Shown piece by piece: positions 25,821 through 34,464 of a stretch of 64,000 nt of DNA. Location of the stretch: positions 124,001 through 188,000 of IMG/VR virus record IMGVR_UViG_3300030329_004647; one strand, given 5' to 3'. The notes below the pieces were generated by a model. That model was not told where the DNA came from. It was given only the letters and a program-made list of their open reading frames with translations, and did not search any database. Position numbers and translations under genes: made by a program. The stretch is from a virus. Within the stretch, counting starts at the first letter, position 1. Every line of letters begins with the position of its first letter.

Positions 25821-26549
25821 TTATTTATTTATACAATCTTTATATCTTTCTAACGGTAACGCATTTTCTTTTTCTATATCTGCCCAAGAAAAGAAATTAA
25901 AATGTTTATGTTTTTCATCCATCCCAATCCAAAACTCAGCTTGATGTCTGTAGTCAAGTATAAAATTTTCTGGATTGATAATCCAGTCAATCGTAGGTAG
26001 TTTTGAAAGATATTCAGCATTTGCCCACCATATATTTCCAGAGTAGTGAGGCACATAGTCTTCGTATCCATCCCTCATATCTTTATTCCAGTTAGCACCA
26101 CAACTATCGTGGGTTTCTAATTTTTCTATACACTTTAAAAAGTTTTCTATTGAAAAATAAAAATGCATATTTCTTCTATCCATCATTTTTGGGTCATTCC
26201 AGTTCCAAGTGGACACGGATAAAGTTTGTGTGTATAAAACCTTATAATCTTTATTATTATCTACAAAATCTCTAAGTAATCTTAGGGTTGGCAATTCATA
26301 GTCTAATAAATTACCCACTCTAGTTATTTTATAGTTGTCAAAATTAAGTAAATGTTCTGGAAAGGGTAGGTCCCCAACAACATTAAAATGTACATAATCT
26401 ATGTAGTCAAATAAGCCAGATTTATTACCTTTTTCGACTATATCTTTAATTATTCTTTCATAAGTCGTGTTATATGCATGATTATTACCAATTACTGGAG
26501 TTGCAACATGCATAAACATAACCGCTTTATTATTCTTCATATTTATCAT
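25821..26549 (-). CDS. Glycan-modifying protein, glycosyltransferase-like
   Basis: 242 residues. The second half reads DSCGANW, HYSGNIWWANAEYLSKLP, IDWI and HQAEFWIGMDEKHKHFN, a string found in a group of capsule or LPS glycosyltransferase-like proteins, where the line is HYxGNFWWAxAxYI. The N-terminal half is alpha/beta with KAVMFMHVATPVIGNNHAYN. The enzyme family number is not certain. Two starts are possible, at 26549 or three codons later; the first overlaps the cupin gene by 20 bases. Confidence 0.55.
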   Translation of the reverse strand: MINMKNNKAVMFMHVATPVIGNNHAYNTTYERIIKDIVEKGNKSGLFDYIDYVHFNVVGDLPFPEHLLNFDNYKITRVGNLLDYELPTLRLLRDFVDNNKDYKVLYTQTLSVSTWNWNDPKMMDRRNMHFYFSIENFLKCIEKLETHDSCGANWNKDMRDGYEDYVPHYSGNIWWANAEYLSKLPTIDWIINPENFILDYRHQAEFWIGMDEKHKHFNFFSWADIEKENALPLERYKDCINK

Positions 26550-26850
26550 TTTTTACACAAGGTGTTTTTACCACAACTGTGGTAACATGAGTTAAACATT
26601 TAAAGTCCGTACTTTCACCTGGTTTTATTACTATTATATCATCCGCCGAATATTCCACCCCATTCATCTCGACCACACCATCAACTATTACAGTAAATTC
26701 CGTAGCCACCTTATGAGTGTGTCTTTTTTCTACAGCACCCTCTAAATACCTTTTAACTGCCACCTCAAAGTCTTGAGTTTTATAAAGGCTAGGTTCAAAG
26801 TCACCCACAAACCAACCCTTAATCATTTCATTTAAATTATGTTTTTCCAT
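26530..26850 (-). CDS. Small cupin protein
   Basis: 106 residues, one double-stranded beta-helix domain. Metal-site pattern: VEKRHTHKVATEFTVIVDGVVEM supplies two His and a Glu, and VIKPGESTDFKCLTHVTTVVVKTP supplies the final His. Cupins in sugar clusters are isomerases, epimerases or binding proteins; no specific type can be read. It lies between the HAD-nucleotidyltransferase and a glycosyltransferase-like gene, sharing one base with the former and 20 with the latter. Confidence 0.7.
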   Translation of the reverse strand: MEKHNLNEMIKGWFVGDFEPSLYKTQDFEVAVKRYLEGAVEKRHTHKVATEFTVIVDGVVEMNGVEYSADDIIVIKPGESTDFKCLTHVTTVVVKTPCVKNDKYEE

Positions 26851-28217
26851 TAGTATTTATGATTTTCTAAAAATTTATTTAAATCTTCTGGTGTTCCTAA
26901 TCCCCACATTTTTTTAGTGTGAAACGTCTTTATTTTTTTACCATCCTCTATAGCTTCATTATATATTGGACAAACATAAAATTCATTGTTTATTCTTAAG
27001 TCTTTTTCAATCATTTGTTCACCATATCTTACATAATCAGAACCCTTTGACCAATAGTATATACCCACCGTAGCGATATTACTTATTGGCTTTTTTTCTG
27101 CAACTTCAGATACATACCCATCATTATCTAGTTTAGCAAAACTCCATTTTGGATGAGTTGCGGTAAAAGATAAAATACCACCATCAATTTCATCTGCCAT
27201 CATAGAGTACATAAACTCATTAGAATCCCACTCCACAAACTGGTCAGAGTTTGCTATTAATAAAGGTTCATCATTATTTATAAATTCTTTAGCTAATAAA
27301 GTTGTACATGCTGCACCTTCTGTTACCCCATCAACCTGAACTATTTCACAACCAGGTGTAATAAGGTTTAGTAAGTGTTTTAAGTTATACTTTTCATAGT
27401 GTGATTTTTGAACAATGTATATGTGACGTGCATCAATATTTAAATTTTCAGTCACTACTTGAATCATAGGTTTATTATTAACTTCTATCAGTGGTTTAGG
27501 GAAAGTATACCCAGCTTTTTCAAATCTAGAACCTGCTCCTGCCATAGGGATTAAAACATTCATTTTTCCACCTTGCCACTTAGGTATAATAGCACCGTTA
27601 TTATGTTTGTCTAAATGTTCATTAATTTTTTCGTATGTAACATCTTCACAGTCTTTAACCGCACATAAATGACCTCCACTTTCTACCGCTCCCTTTCTAC
27701 CGTGATGAGAATCCTCAATAATAAGAGTTTGTTTTGGTGACACACCAAAATGTAACATACATTTCATGTACATTTCAGGATGTGGTTTAGGTTTAATAAC
27801 ATCTTGATTCGTGTATAGAACATCTATGTGTTCCATAAACCCTTTTCTAATTAGTTGTAATTTTGCTGTTTCTCTAATTGAATTAGTACAACAAGCTATC
27901 TGATATCCTGAATCTTTTAATCTTCTTAGAATGTCTTTAATTCTAAAATCTTGTGAAAATTTATCTATAATAGATACGGTTTTTTCTTGTTTAAGTTTCC
28001 ATACTATGTTATGAACATCCTTTGATAGTCCTTTTGAGGATGTTAACATTTCTAATTTTTTTGTGGTAGATAACCCATCATATGTAGATAGGTGTTCATC
28101 TCTGGAAATGATAAACTTTTCATCTATGGTTTCTAAAGCTTTATTTAAAGCTTCGTAATGTAATTCTCTAGCGTTTACTAAAACACCATCTAAGTCAAAT
28201 ATAATTAATTTAATCAT
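26850..28217 (-). CDS. Bifunctional HAD phosphatase and sugar nucleotidyltransferase
   Basis: 455 residues. Residues 1-205 are a HAD domain of the beta-phosphoglucomutase type: IIFDLDGVLVNARELHYEAL (Asp8, Asp10), ACCTNSIRE, KPKPHPEMYMKC and IIEDSHHG. Residues 219-455 are a nucleotidyltransferase: MNVLIPMAGAGSRFEKAGYT with the phosphate loop, PKPLIEVNNKPM, and LLIANSDQFVEW with the metal Asp. The fusion could shift a phosphate group and then add a nucleotide, or remove a blocking phosphate. Substrate unknown. It is followed, after a 62-base gap, by the first of two fucosyltransferase-like genes lying upstream in the transcript; the gap carries a short A/T-rich hairpin. Confidence 0.85.
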   Translation of the reverse strand: MIKLIIFDLDGVLVNARELHYEALNKALETIDEKFIISRDEHLSTYDGLSTTKKLEMLTSSKGLSKDVHNIVWKLKQEKTVSIIDKFSQDFRIKDILRRLKDSGYQIACCTNSIRETAKLQLIRKGFMEHIDVLYTNQDVIKPKPHPEMYMKCMLHFGVSPKQTLIIEDSHHGRKGAVESGGHLCAVKDCEDVTYEKINEHLDKHNNGAIIPKWQGGKMNVLIPMAGAGSRFEKAGYTFPKPLIEVNNKPMIQVVTENLNIDARHIYIVQKSHYEKYNLKHLLNLITPGCEIVQVDGVTEGAACTTLLAKEFINNDEPLLIANSDQFVEWDSNEFMYSMMADEIDGGILSFTATHPKWSFAKLDNDGYVSEVAEKKPISNIATVGIYYWSKGSDYVRYGEQMIEKDLRINNEFYVCPIYNEAIEDGKKIKTFHTKKMWGLGTPEDLNKFLENHKY

Positions 28218-28279
28218 TTTATTTAATTTCTAATTTTATTAGAAAAAATACTAGAATTATTTGGTAAAGTAAACGTTGG

Positions 28280-29197
28280 TTAAATGTTTTGAATGATGTT
28301 CTCAAACAAGTTAATAAGATAATCTAAGTTAATAACATTAGACTGTTTATTGCTAACTATTGGTTCCTTAAAATAACTTTGATATAGCTTATCGTCAGAG
28401 TCTATTTCTAATATTTTTTCTATTAATTCTTCATCACTTTCAAAATCAAAATAATTTAAAAAGCTATTAGGGTTATATTCTTCGTGTATCCTATCATTTC
28501 CCCAGTAAATCGGGATAACACCAGATATAAATGGTTCTATAAATTTTTCACTAATCATACCATTCATACTTACCATTTCTCCATTCTCAATTACCGCGTT
28601 AGGGTAAGAAGGATATGTAGCTCTAAAGTTATTCTCAAAAGCAATATTAAATTTATAATCTTTTATAAAATTTATTTTTGGTAAGGAGGAGTTTAAAGAA
28701 GTATTATCAAAAGGAATGGAAAAGTCTTTGAATGGGTGAACATTAGTTTCTACTTTTTTTACATTATTTAATTTATGAAAAAAACGACCTCTTTTACCGT
28801 GTAAACTTCTACTTACATAAGAACAAAATTTTGTTTTTGGTGGTATAGGTCTATTTTCTTGGGTAAAAAAACTAAAATCCTTTATTAATCCATTTTTTAT
28901 AAATTCATAAACATATTGATAGTAGGCTGGAAATCTTGTGTAATTAGGATAATCTAAAAAAAATCCACCTAAAAAATGGTCAGCAATTTCTGGTGTGGGT
29001 ACTGGAAAATAAGGTTCCCCACCATTAAAATAAATGGTATACACATCAGGAAATGGTCGGTCATTTAAAGAAATTACTAAATTAGGGTTTGAGTCGACCA
29101 CAGTAACATTATGATTTTGACTTAATATCCACACAAAAAAATTATCCTGCTTATTAAAACCACCCCAAAATTCATGAAAATATAATCTAATATCCAT
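28280..29197 (-). CDS. Fucosyltransferase-like protein, GT10
   Basis: 305 residues. The C-terminal donor-binding half has KFNIAFENNFRATYPSY, then GMISEKFIEPFISGVIPIYW and GNDRIHEEYNPNSFLNYFDFES. This matches the alpha-1,3-fucosyltransferase signature (F.....EN....YvTEK...al..g.vPiywG....e.f.P..sFI...df). The N-terminal half has VISLNDRPFPDVYTIYFNGGEP. The donor should be GDP-fucose, which the gmd/fcl pair in the same operon would make. Acceptor unknown. The protein has no membrane anchor, so it acts in the cytoplasm. Confidence 0.85.
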   Translation of the reverse strand: MDIRLYFHEFWGGFNKQDNFFVWILSQNHNVTVVDSNPNLVISLNDRPFPDVYTIYFNGGEPYFPVPTPEIADHFLGGFFLDYPNYTRFPAYYQYVYEFIKNGLIKDFSFFTQENRPIPPKTKFCSYVSRSLHGKRGRFFHKLNNVKKVETNVHPFKDFSIPFDNTSLNSSLPKINFIKDYKFNIAFENNFRATYPSYPNAVIENGEMVSMNGMISEKFIEPFISGVIPIYWGNDRIHEEYNPNSFLNYFDFESDEELIEKILEIDSDDKLYQSYFKEPIVSNKQSNVINLDYLINLFENIIQNI

Positions 29198-29198
29198 T

Positions 29199-29927
29199 TT
29201 ATTTATCTGTATTTTCTTTAGTAGTTCTAAGGTCTATTTCATATGCGGTACAATCTATATTTTCTTGTCTAGTTAATCTAGGAACAATAGCATAACAAGT
29301 TTCATTTTTTTGTTTAACTACTTCACTAAAAGCTCCGTCTGCTGTGTAATATCCTTCTTTATTAAATTCAGCCATTGTTTTAGCAAAGGATTTTGTTATA
29401 CCAATACTGTGAGTACAGTGTAAGTGAATAAAATTATCTTTTGTTACTTTACATATATTAGAAGAGTGGTTTGGTTGCGGATACATATTTCCGTCCCACC
29501 CTAGGTATACCATGCCCCAGTCATTAGGAAGTTGTGACATGTAATCTTCTACATTTTCAAATTCTGGAAAAAAGATACAATCGTCCTCCAATATTAATAC
29601 CTTCTCCCAATCACCATTAGCTATTTTTTCATACATTTTAACATGGGACAAAGAACATCCTATTTGTCCAAAAGATAGATTTTGTGGCATTACCCTAACT
29701 ATACCATTCGTGTCTGTATGTAAATTAGTAAAACCAGCTTTAGAACCATCTATACCATAAAACAACTCATAATCTAATCCATCCAACCTATCTTTTATTC
29801 TTTGTATTCTTGATTTAGCAGTTGGTGCTAAATTAGCATTAGCCACAAAATCAGATTCATTAAAATCATGTTCTAGTGTTAACACTAAAACTTTATCGAA
29901 TAATTTATTTAATATACTTAAATCCAT
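29199..29927 (-). CDS. Glycosyltransferase, GT25-like
   Basis: 242 residues. The sequence VLVLTLEHDFNESDF, RIQRIKDRLDGLDYELFYGIDG, then SFGQIGCSLSHVKMYEKIANGDWEKVLILEDDCIFFPEF follows GT25 (LPS glycosyltransferase) enzymes. The GQIGCSLSH motif and the EDD metal site are clear. LGWDGNMYP and HCTHSIGITKSFAKTM complete the pattern. The reaction is likely a galactosyl- or glucosyl-type transfer. It lies within a run of five glycosyltransferases that abut each other. Confidence 0.85.
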   Translation of the reverse strand: MDLSILNKLFDKVLVLTLEHDFNESDFVANANLAPTAKSRIQRIKDRLDGLDYELFYGIDGSKAGFTNLHTDTNGIVRVMPQNLSFGQIGCSLSHVKMYEKIANGDWEKVLILEDDCIFFPEFENVEDYMSQLPNDWGMVYLGWDGNMYPQPNHSSNICKVTKDNFIHLHCTHSIGITKSFAKTMAEFNKEGYYTADGAFSEVVKQKNETCYAIVPRLTRQENIDCTAYEIDLRTTKENTDK

Positions 29928-30595
29928 GTTTTTATATAGTTTTTAGTTTCATCACTCATTTCATTAAAAGCTCTATCTTTAAATTTTAAAAGTGAAACTG
30001 AGGATTCAGGGTTCATATAGAATGTGTATTTTTCCCTAACTTGTTTGGACCAAACAACATCTTCGGATTCTCCCCACATTCTATTTTCATCTAAAGGAAA
30101 TTCTTTCATTATATGTTTTTTACATACCCAGTAAGCTCCTGAAATATACATCCACTTAGTAAACTCAGTAAAGTCATAAGGAAGAAGAAATTCTTTATTT
30201 TTCACACCTAAAGGTTCCACATCAAAAGCCCATAAAGTCCAATCTCTATATCGACTACCATCTCTATTTAAAATTTTAGTCATACAAACATCAAAATCGT
30301 TTCCAAATTTTAAAAAGCCATCATACCAATTCTTAGATAAAAATACATAATCGTGTAAGTAAACAATGTTATCAAACTTAGCTTCATTAGTGATGATATT
30401 CTTTTTTTTAGTAATCCACATTGGTCTTTGAGTCTCATCAAATGGAATAACCCGAGTATTTTCCGCTTTAACATTACTATTACCAACTACAATAATTTCA
30501 AAATTAGGGATATTTTGTGATAATATAGAATTTATAACTATTTCTACAAAATCATCCGAAGAACCGTTTGTTATTATTCCAAAAGTAAAATCCAT
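29918..30595 (-). CDS. Glycosyltransferase, GT2-like
   Basis: 225 residues. It starts FTFGIITNGSSDDFVEIVIN, then SILSQNIPNFEIIVVGNSNV, ENTRVIPFDETQRPMWITKKKNI, and the metal-site strand FDNIVYLHDYVFLSKNWYDGF, which has HD in place of DxD. ISGAYWVCKKHIM is like the GT2 core. It overlaps the GT25-like gene by 10 bases. Substrate unknown; a single-domain cytoplasmic enzyme. Confidence 0.75.
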   Translation of the reverse strand: MDFTFGIITNGSSDDFVEIVINSILSQNIPNFEIIVVGNSNVKAENTRVIPFDETQRPMWITKKKNIITNEAKFDNIVYLHDYVFLSKNWYDGFLKFGNDFDVCMTKILNRDGSRYRDWTLWAFDVEPLGVKNKEFLLPYDFTEFTKWMYISGAYWVCKKHIMKEFPLDENRMWGESEDVVWSKQVREKYTFYMNPESSVSLLKFKDRAFNEMSDETKNYIKTWI

Positions 30596-30597
30596 AA

Positions 30598-31410
30598 TTA
30601 AAAGTAGTTTGTGTAGTTTTTAAAAATCCAATCTTCAGCGAGAATAAATTCCTTTGATTTATCTAAATTATTCTTAATAGCTTCCATTCTATTAATATAA
30701 TCTTCTTCTGTTAAATTATCTAAAATATTTTTTAACTCTTCCACAGTTTCAAAAAATATTATTCCATTTTCGTCAAAAAAGTTTTTAACAGAGTGGGTTC
30801 CCCAATATATTGGTATGGTTCCAGTAGCGAAACAATCTATTATTTTTTCCGTAAAATAATCATCATACTTTATATTTTCTACTACTACTGAAAATCTGTA
30901 TTTAGACAACCCATCTATTTTGAACTCTAAATCATTAATTCCTCTTCCATAAACATCTATATTATTACCCATTTCTTTAATAATAGAATGCCTTAATTTG
31001 TGACCAGTAGTTGTTTGTTTATTTGAAGCTATGATAGAACATAGAGAAGACTTAGGCCATATTTTTATATCTTTATCGTCAATCCAACACCCAGCGTGAG
31101 GATACCATTTAAATTTTTCAGGGTCACTTTCTATTAGTTCTTGGGAATAGGTAAATATTACATCATATCTATCTTTGACAGTTTTAACCGACTCATACCC
31201 TCTTGGATTTATAGATGGAGGTTCTATCAACCAACCTATATTTTTTTTGTATGGTGAACTTAATACGTGTGTAATTAAGTAGTCAGTAAAAAAACAAATT
31301 TCGGATTCATAATCTTCCCTAATCCACTCAAAGTAAGAGGGTTTTCTTCCATGACAAGAAGATTCACCATGAGCGAAACACATGTCTTTTATTAGTATTT
31401 TTTTATTCAT
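30598..31410 (-). CDS. Fucosyltransferase-like protein, GT10 (second copy)
   Basis: 270 residues. The C-terminal signature YRFSVVVENIKYDDYFTEK followed by IIDCFATGTIPIYWGTHSVKNFF fits GT10 as well as or better than the copy at 28280-29197, and the N-terminal half has HAGCWIDDKD and IASNKQTTTGHKLRHSII. The two proteins are not near-copies, so they probably use different acceptors. The fold is GT-B and the expected donor is GDP-fucose. It overlaps the next gene by 4 bases. Confidence 0.85.
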   Translation of the reverse strand: MNKKILIKDMCFAHGESSCHGRKPSYFEWIREDYESEICFFTDYLITHVLSSPYKKNIGWLIEPPSINPRGYESVKTVKDRYDVIFTYSQELIESDPEKFKWYPHAGCWIDDKDIKIWPKSSLCSIIASNKQTTTGHKLRHSIIKEMGNNIDVYGRGINDLEFKIDGLSKYRFSVVVENIKYDDYFTEKIIDCFATGTIPIYWGTHSVKNFFDENGIIFFETVEELKNILDNLTEEDYINRMEAIKNNLDKSKEFILAEDWIFKNYTNYF

Positions 31411-32204
31411 TTTAAAATAAATTTAATTTCTTGATGAGGACCATTAACGTCAGTAAAATCCATATTAACAAAATCTAGTCTTTTTCCATTAATATATTCC
31501 CTCACTAATTCTTTTTCACTGTAACTTATTTTTTTACCATAAGGATTGTTAAAAACGTCGTTAACTTTATTAACAGGAATACTAACCAACTTACTCTCTT
31601 CGAATGAATGCATAAATCTTTCACCAATTATAGGTAAAAAATGCTGTAAATTAGCTTCTAGTGTGTTGGGTGATGTAAAGGGACACCTTTCTAATATTTT
31701 TAGTATAAATTCTTTTTTAAATATATGGCCATCAACAGATAGTGGATAGGCAAAATCAACTTCATTTTCATCCCATCTCCATTTTAAAACACCATTGTTA
31801 TTACTTACATTTTTAGTTTCATAACTTTTAGAAGCGGGATGAGAATAGTTACAATTTAATCCTAGTCTTAGGGAAAAACAGGCTGCGTCATCATCTATAT
31901 TAATTTTATTAAACTGAAGTGTTTTAAAAATAACACTATCATCTGTCATGAAAGAAAATAACTTAAATTTTTGTTTTCTAACAAACGATAATACTTGATT
32001 GTAAAAATCCTCTTCTTCTATATTAAAATTAACATCTGGATGTTCTTTTATGAGTGTCTTGTACGCGGATTCATAATGAGGTGCTGTTGTTTTATATATA
32101 ATATTTATGTTAAAAAAATTGGGCATATTAAGATATATAGAGTTTAACAACCCATCTAATTGTAATGGTCTATTTTTAGAAAATATAACTAATTCACACC
32201 TCAT
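31407..32204 (-). CDS. Putative glycosyltransferase (GT-A-like)
   Basis: 265 residues. Begins CELVIFSKNRPLQLDGLLNSI, a common GT2/GT-A opening, then INIIYKTTAPHYESAYK, and the likely metal site FSFMTDDSVIFKTL. AYPLSVDGHIFKKEFI follows in the place of the acceptor-loop region. The exact family is uncertain. It overlaps the genes on both sides by 4 bases each. Confidence 0.6.
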   Translation of the reverse strand: MRCELVIFSKNRPLQLDGLLNSIYLNMPNFFNINIIYKTTAPHYESAYKTLIKEHPDVNFNIEEEDFYNQVLSFVRKQKFKLFSFMTDDSVIFKTLQFNKINIDDDAACFSLRLGLNCNYSHPASKSYETKNVSNNNGVLKWRWDENEVDFAYPLSVDGHIFKKEFILKILERCPFTSPNTLEANLQHFLPIIGERFMHSFEESKLVSIPVNKVNDVFNNPYGKKISYSEKELVREYINGKRLDFVNMDFTDVNGPHQEIKFILK

Positions 32205-32815
32205 TTTAATAAATTATCATAGTTTACAACTCTTCCTTGTATATCTGAATAACCTTCTCTTTGAAAAGCAATAGAGGGGTTAGTACAATATACATTAAAA
32301 CTTTTTTGAATCATTGTATAGTAGTTATCTACTTGTTTTTTATGTTTAGGTAATATGCTTTCTATTACGTCATACACCGTTGATTTTACAGCGACACAAT
32401 GAATCGCTACTGTATAGTGTAATTTTAATGTTGTCTCATTTATAACTTGGGGTGGTGAACCGTATCTATGATTACCACCAAAATAAATCATATCCCAATC
32501 ATCGGGAATGTTATTCATAAATTTATCTAAATTTTTTAATTCAGGCCCAAAAACCACATCATCCTCCAACATTAGATAATGGGGTAAATTATTTTCTTTA
32601 GCGTGACGCACTAAAGATAAGTTACTCTCCAATATACCTAATTCTCCTGGGAGTATAAATTTAGGTTTTTCTAACTTACTACCATCTACAGCTGAAAATC
32701 GTTCAACATCTTTTAATCCCACTCTATCAAACTCTGAACAAGCTTCTTCCCACCTATCCTTTCTTTGGTCCAAATTAATACAAAATATGTCTTTAAAATA
32801 TTTGTTAAAACTCAT
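32201..32815 (-). CDS. Glycosyltransferase, GT25-like (second copy)
   Basis: 204 residues. FCINLDQRKDRWEEACSEFD, VERFSAVDGSKL, GELGILESNLSLVRHAKEN, YLMLEDDVVFGPE and WDMIYFGGNHRYG are in GT25 order; the EDD metal site is intact. The length is below the usual 240-260 and the GCxxSH motif is weak (LGILESNLSLV), so activity is likely but slightly less certain. Overlaps at both ends are 4 bases. Confidence 0.75.
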   Translation of the reverse strand: MSFNKYFKDIFCINLDQRKDRWEEACSEFDRVGLKDVERFSAVDGSKLEKPKFILPGELGILESNLSLVRHAKENNLPHYLMLEDDVVFGPELKNLDKFMNNIPDDWDMIYFGGNHRYGSPPQVINETTLKLHYTVAIHCVAVKSTVYDVIESILPKHKKQVDNYYTMIQKSFNVYCTNPSIAFQREGYSDIQGRVVNYDNLLK

Positions 32816-34464
32816 AATAGTTCTTCGTATGTTTTTATAATTTCATTTATTGTGTATGTCGAACGGAATTTTTCCATATCTCCAGGTACCTCATTATATG
32901 TTATATCTAGAATATTACCACTTTCATCGACATTGTAAATCCATCCTGGTCTATTACATAGCCAACCCTCGATAGTTGTTCTACCTAATAATATACCAGC
33001 CGTCTCATGACACTCCTTTATATAGTTTTCTACAGACCAAGTAGGTTCAAAATATTTAACATGTGGTTCATTAATTTTATCTAAATAGTCCGCTCTCTTT
33101 TTACCCACAATCCATAATTCTTTATTGTCAGATTTAGTTTTCTCAATTAAATCTTCTATAGTCAATTGTCTTAACCAATCTATAGTACCCACGAATAAAA
33201 TTCTAGGCTTTATATTTTTTTGTAATGGATAGTGTTTAAATCTTGTTTCATCAAAAGGATTATAAATGGTAACCGTTTTATCCTCTGAGATGTTAAACCT
33301 ATCTTCGATATATTTTTTAATTTCAGGACGAATACATATATATTTTTTAATTCTTTCATCTAATACCGGTTGTTCTAATTCTAAAACTTCAGAATGTATG
33401 GTACAGAGTATAGATGATGCTTGGGGATATAGATTTAACATTCCTTCTGTTATTGGTTTGTGATGTAAGTGAAGAACGTCAAACTTAACATCTTTTACTT
33501 TATAAAGCTGTCCCTCTACTGTTTGTATTTGTCCTTGAGCTGTGTTAAGCACTGTTTTACCATCTCCTTTAAAAAATCCTGGAGGTTCATTTATAGACCA
33601 TAATGTTACACCATAGGTTTTTATTTTTTTAGATATACTACCTCCTATATTTGAACAGATGTGTACGTCATGTCCCTCTTGAGCTAAACCTTTAGCTAGC
33701 TCGTAAACATGTAACTCAGAACCCGTATAATCGTTAAAATTTAAACAAGCTATTAATATCTTTAGTTTTTCACCTTTCCATAATTTACGATTCATAAAAA
33801 CAGGTAAATTGGTAGAATACTTCTCAACGAACAATTGTCTAGCCTCTTCCCATTTATCATTAGTAGCACCAATTGAAAGGTGTGTAATTTTAATATTAGA
33901 GTGTACCCCTATTTTAACACCATCCATATAATTAGGAAAACAAAACCCCACATCATAAAAGTGAAAATTGGTAAAACTCTCATCAAACTTATGTTTTATA
34001 CTATTTTTTTTAATAGAGAAAAATAATCCGTCTACTAATACAACGTCATCAATTCTATTTCCTATATCTTTAGAATATCTACTTAACCATCTTTTACCTT
34101 CATGTTCGTGATAAACAGCACCATGCATTTTTGAAAAGTCATCCCACCATCGTCCACTAGAAGGCATATATCTCGTTCCCGCTACACCTAAAATTCCATA
34201 GTCTTTATTTTTTTTATGATGATTTAAAACCCTTCTACCCCAATTACGAGTATCAAACTTTATGTCGTCATGACAAAATACCACAATATCGTTTGTGGCT
34301 TTAGAAAGTCCGATGTTAAAAGCTTCAGATAATGAATATTTGCCATCGTTTTCTATAGGAATAACTTCTACCTTGTGTACACCACAAGTTGATTTTATTA
34401 GTTCTACAAAGTAGGGGTCTACTTTTTTTGTAGAAAACACTACTGATAAATTTTTAAAGTTCAT
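32812..34464 (-). CDS. Two-domain glycosyltransferase, GT2-like plus GT4-like
   Basis: 550 residues. Residues 1-225 are GT-A like: NLSVVFSTKKVD, NGKYSLSEAFNIGLSKATNDIVVFCHDDIKFD with HDD metal site, GVAGTRYMPSSGRWW and FHFYDVGFCF. Residues 235-550 are GT-B like: KILIACLNFNDYTGSELHVYELAKGLAQEGHDVHI, DVLHLHHKP, RPEIKKYIEDRF, TIYNPFDETRF, RILFVGTIDWLRQL, IEGWLCNRPGWIYN. The two active sites suggest that one protein adds two sugars in order. It overlaps the next gene by 11 bases and shows no membrane segment. Confidence 0.85.
   Translation of the reverse strand: MNFKNLSVVFSTKKVDPYFVELIKSTCGVHKVEVIPIENDGKYSLSEAFNIGLSKATNDIVVFCHDDIKFDTRNWGRRVLNHHKKNKDYGILGVAGTRYMPSSGRWWDDFSKMHGAVYHEHEGKRWLSRYSKDIGNRIDDVVLVDGLFFSIKKNSIKHKFDESFTNFHFYDVGFCFPNYMDGVKIGVHSNIKITHLSIGATNDKWEEARQLFVEKYSTNLPVFMNRKLWKGEKLKILIACLNFNDYTGSELHVYELAKGLAQEGHDVHICSNIGGSISKKIKTYGVTLWSINEPPGFFKGDGKTVLNTAQGQIQTVEGQLYKVKDVKFDVLHLHHKPITEGMLNLYPQASSILCTIHSEVLELEQPVLDERIKKYICIRPEIKKYIEDRFNISEDKTVTIYNPFDETRFKHYPLQKNIKPRILFVGTIDWLRQLTIEDLIEKTKSDNKELWIVGKKRADYLDKINEPHVKYFEPTWSVENYIKECHETAGILLGRTTIEGWLCNRPGWIYNVDESGNILDITYNEVPGDMEKFRSTYTINEIIKTYEELL

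Noticed and set aside
25874-26071. 65-codon minus-strand frame within the glycosyltransferase-like gene
   Set aside because: Alternative frame of a gene with clear family motifs; no separate support.
28227-28245. Stem TTTCTAAT/ATTAGAAA in the 62-base gap between glycan genes
   Set aside because: Short A/T stem without a T-run on the minus strand; too weak for a terminator.
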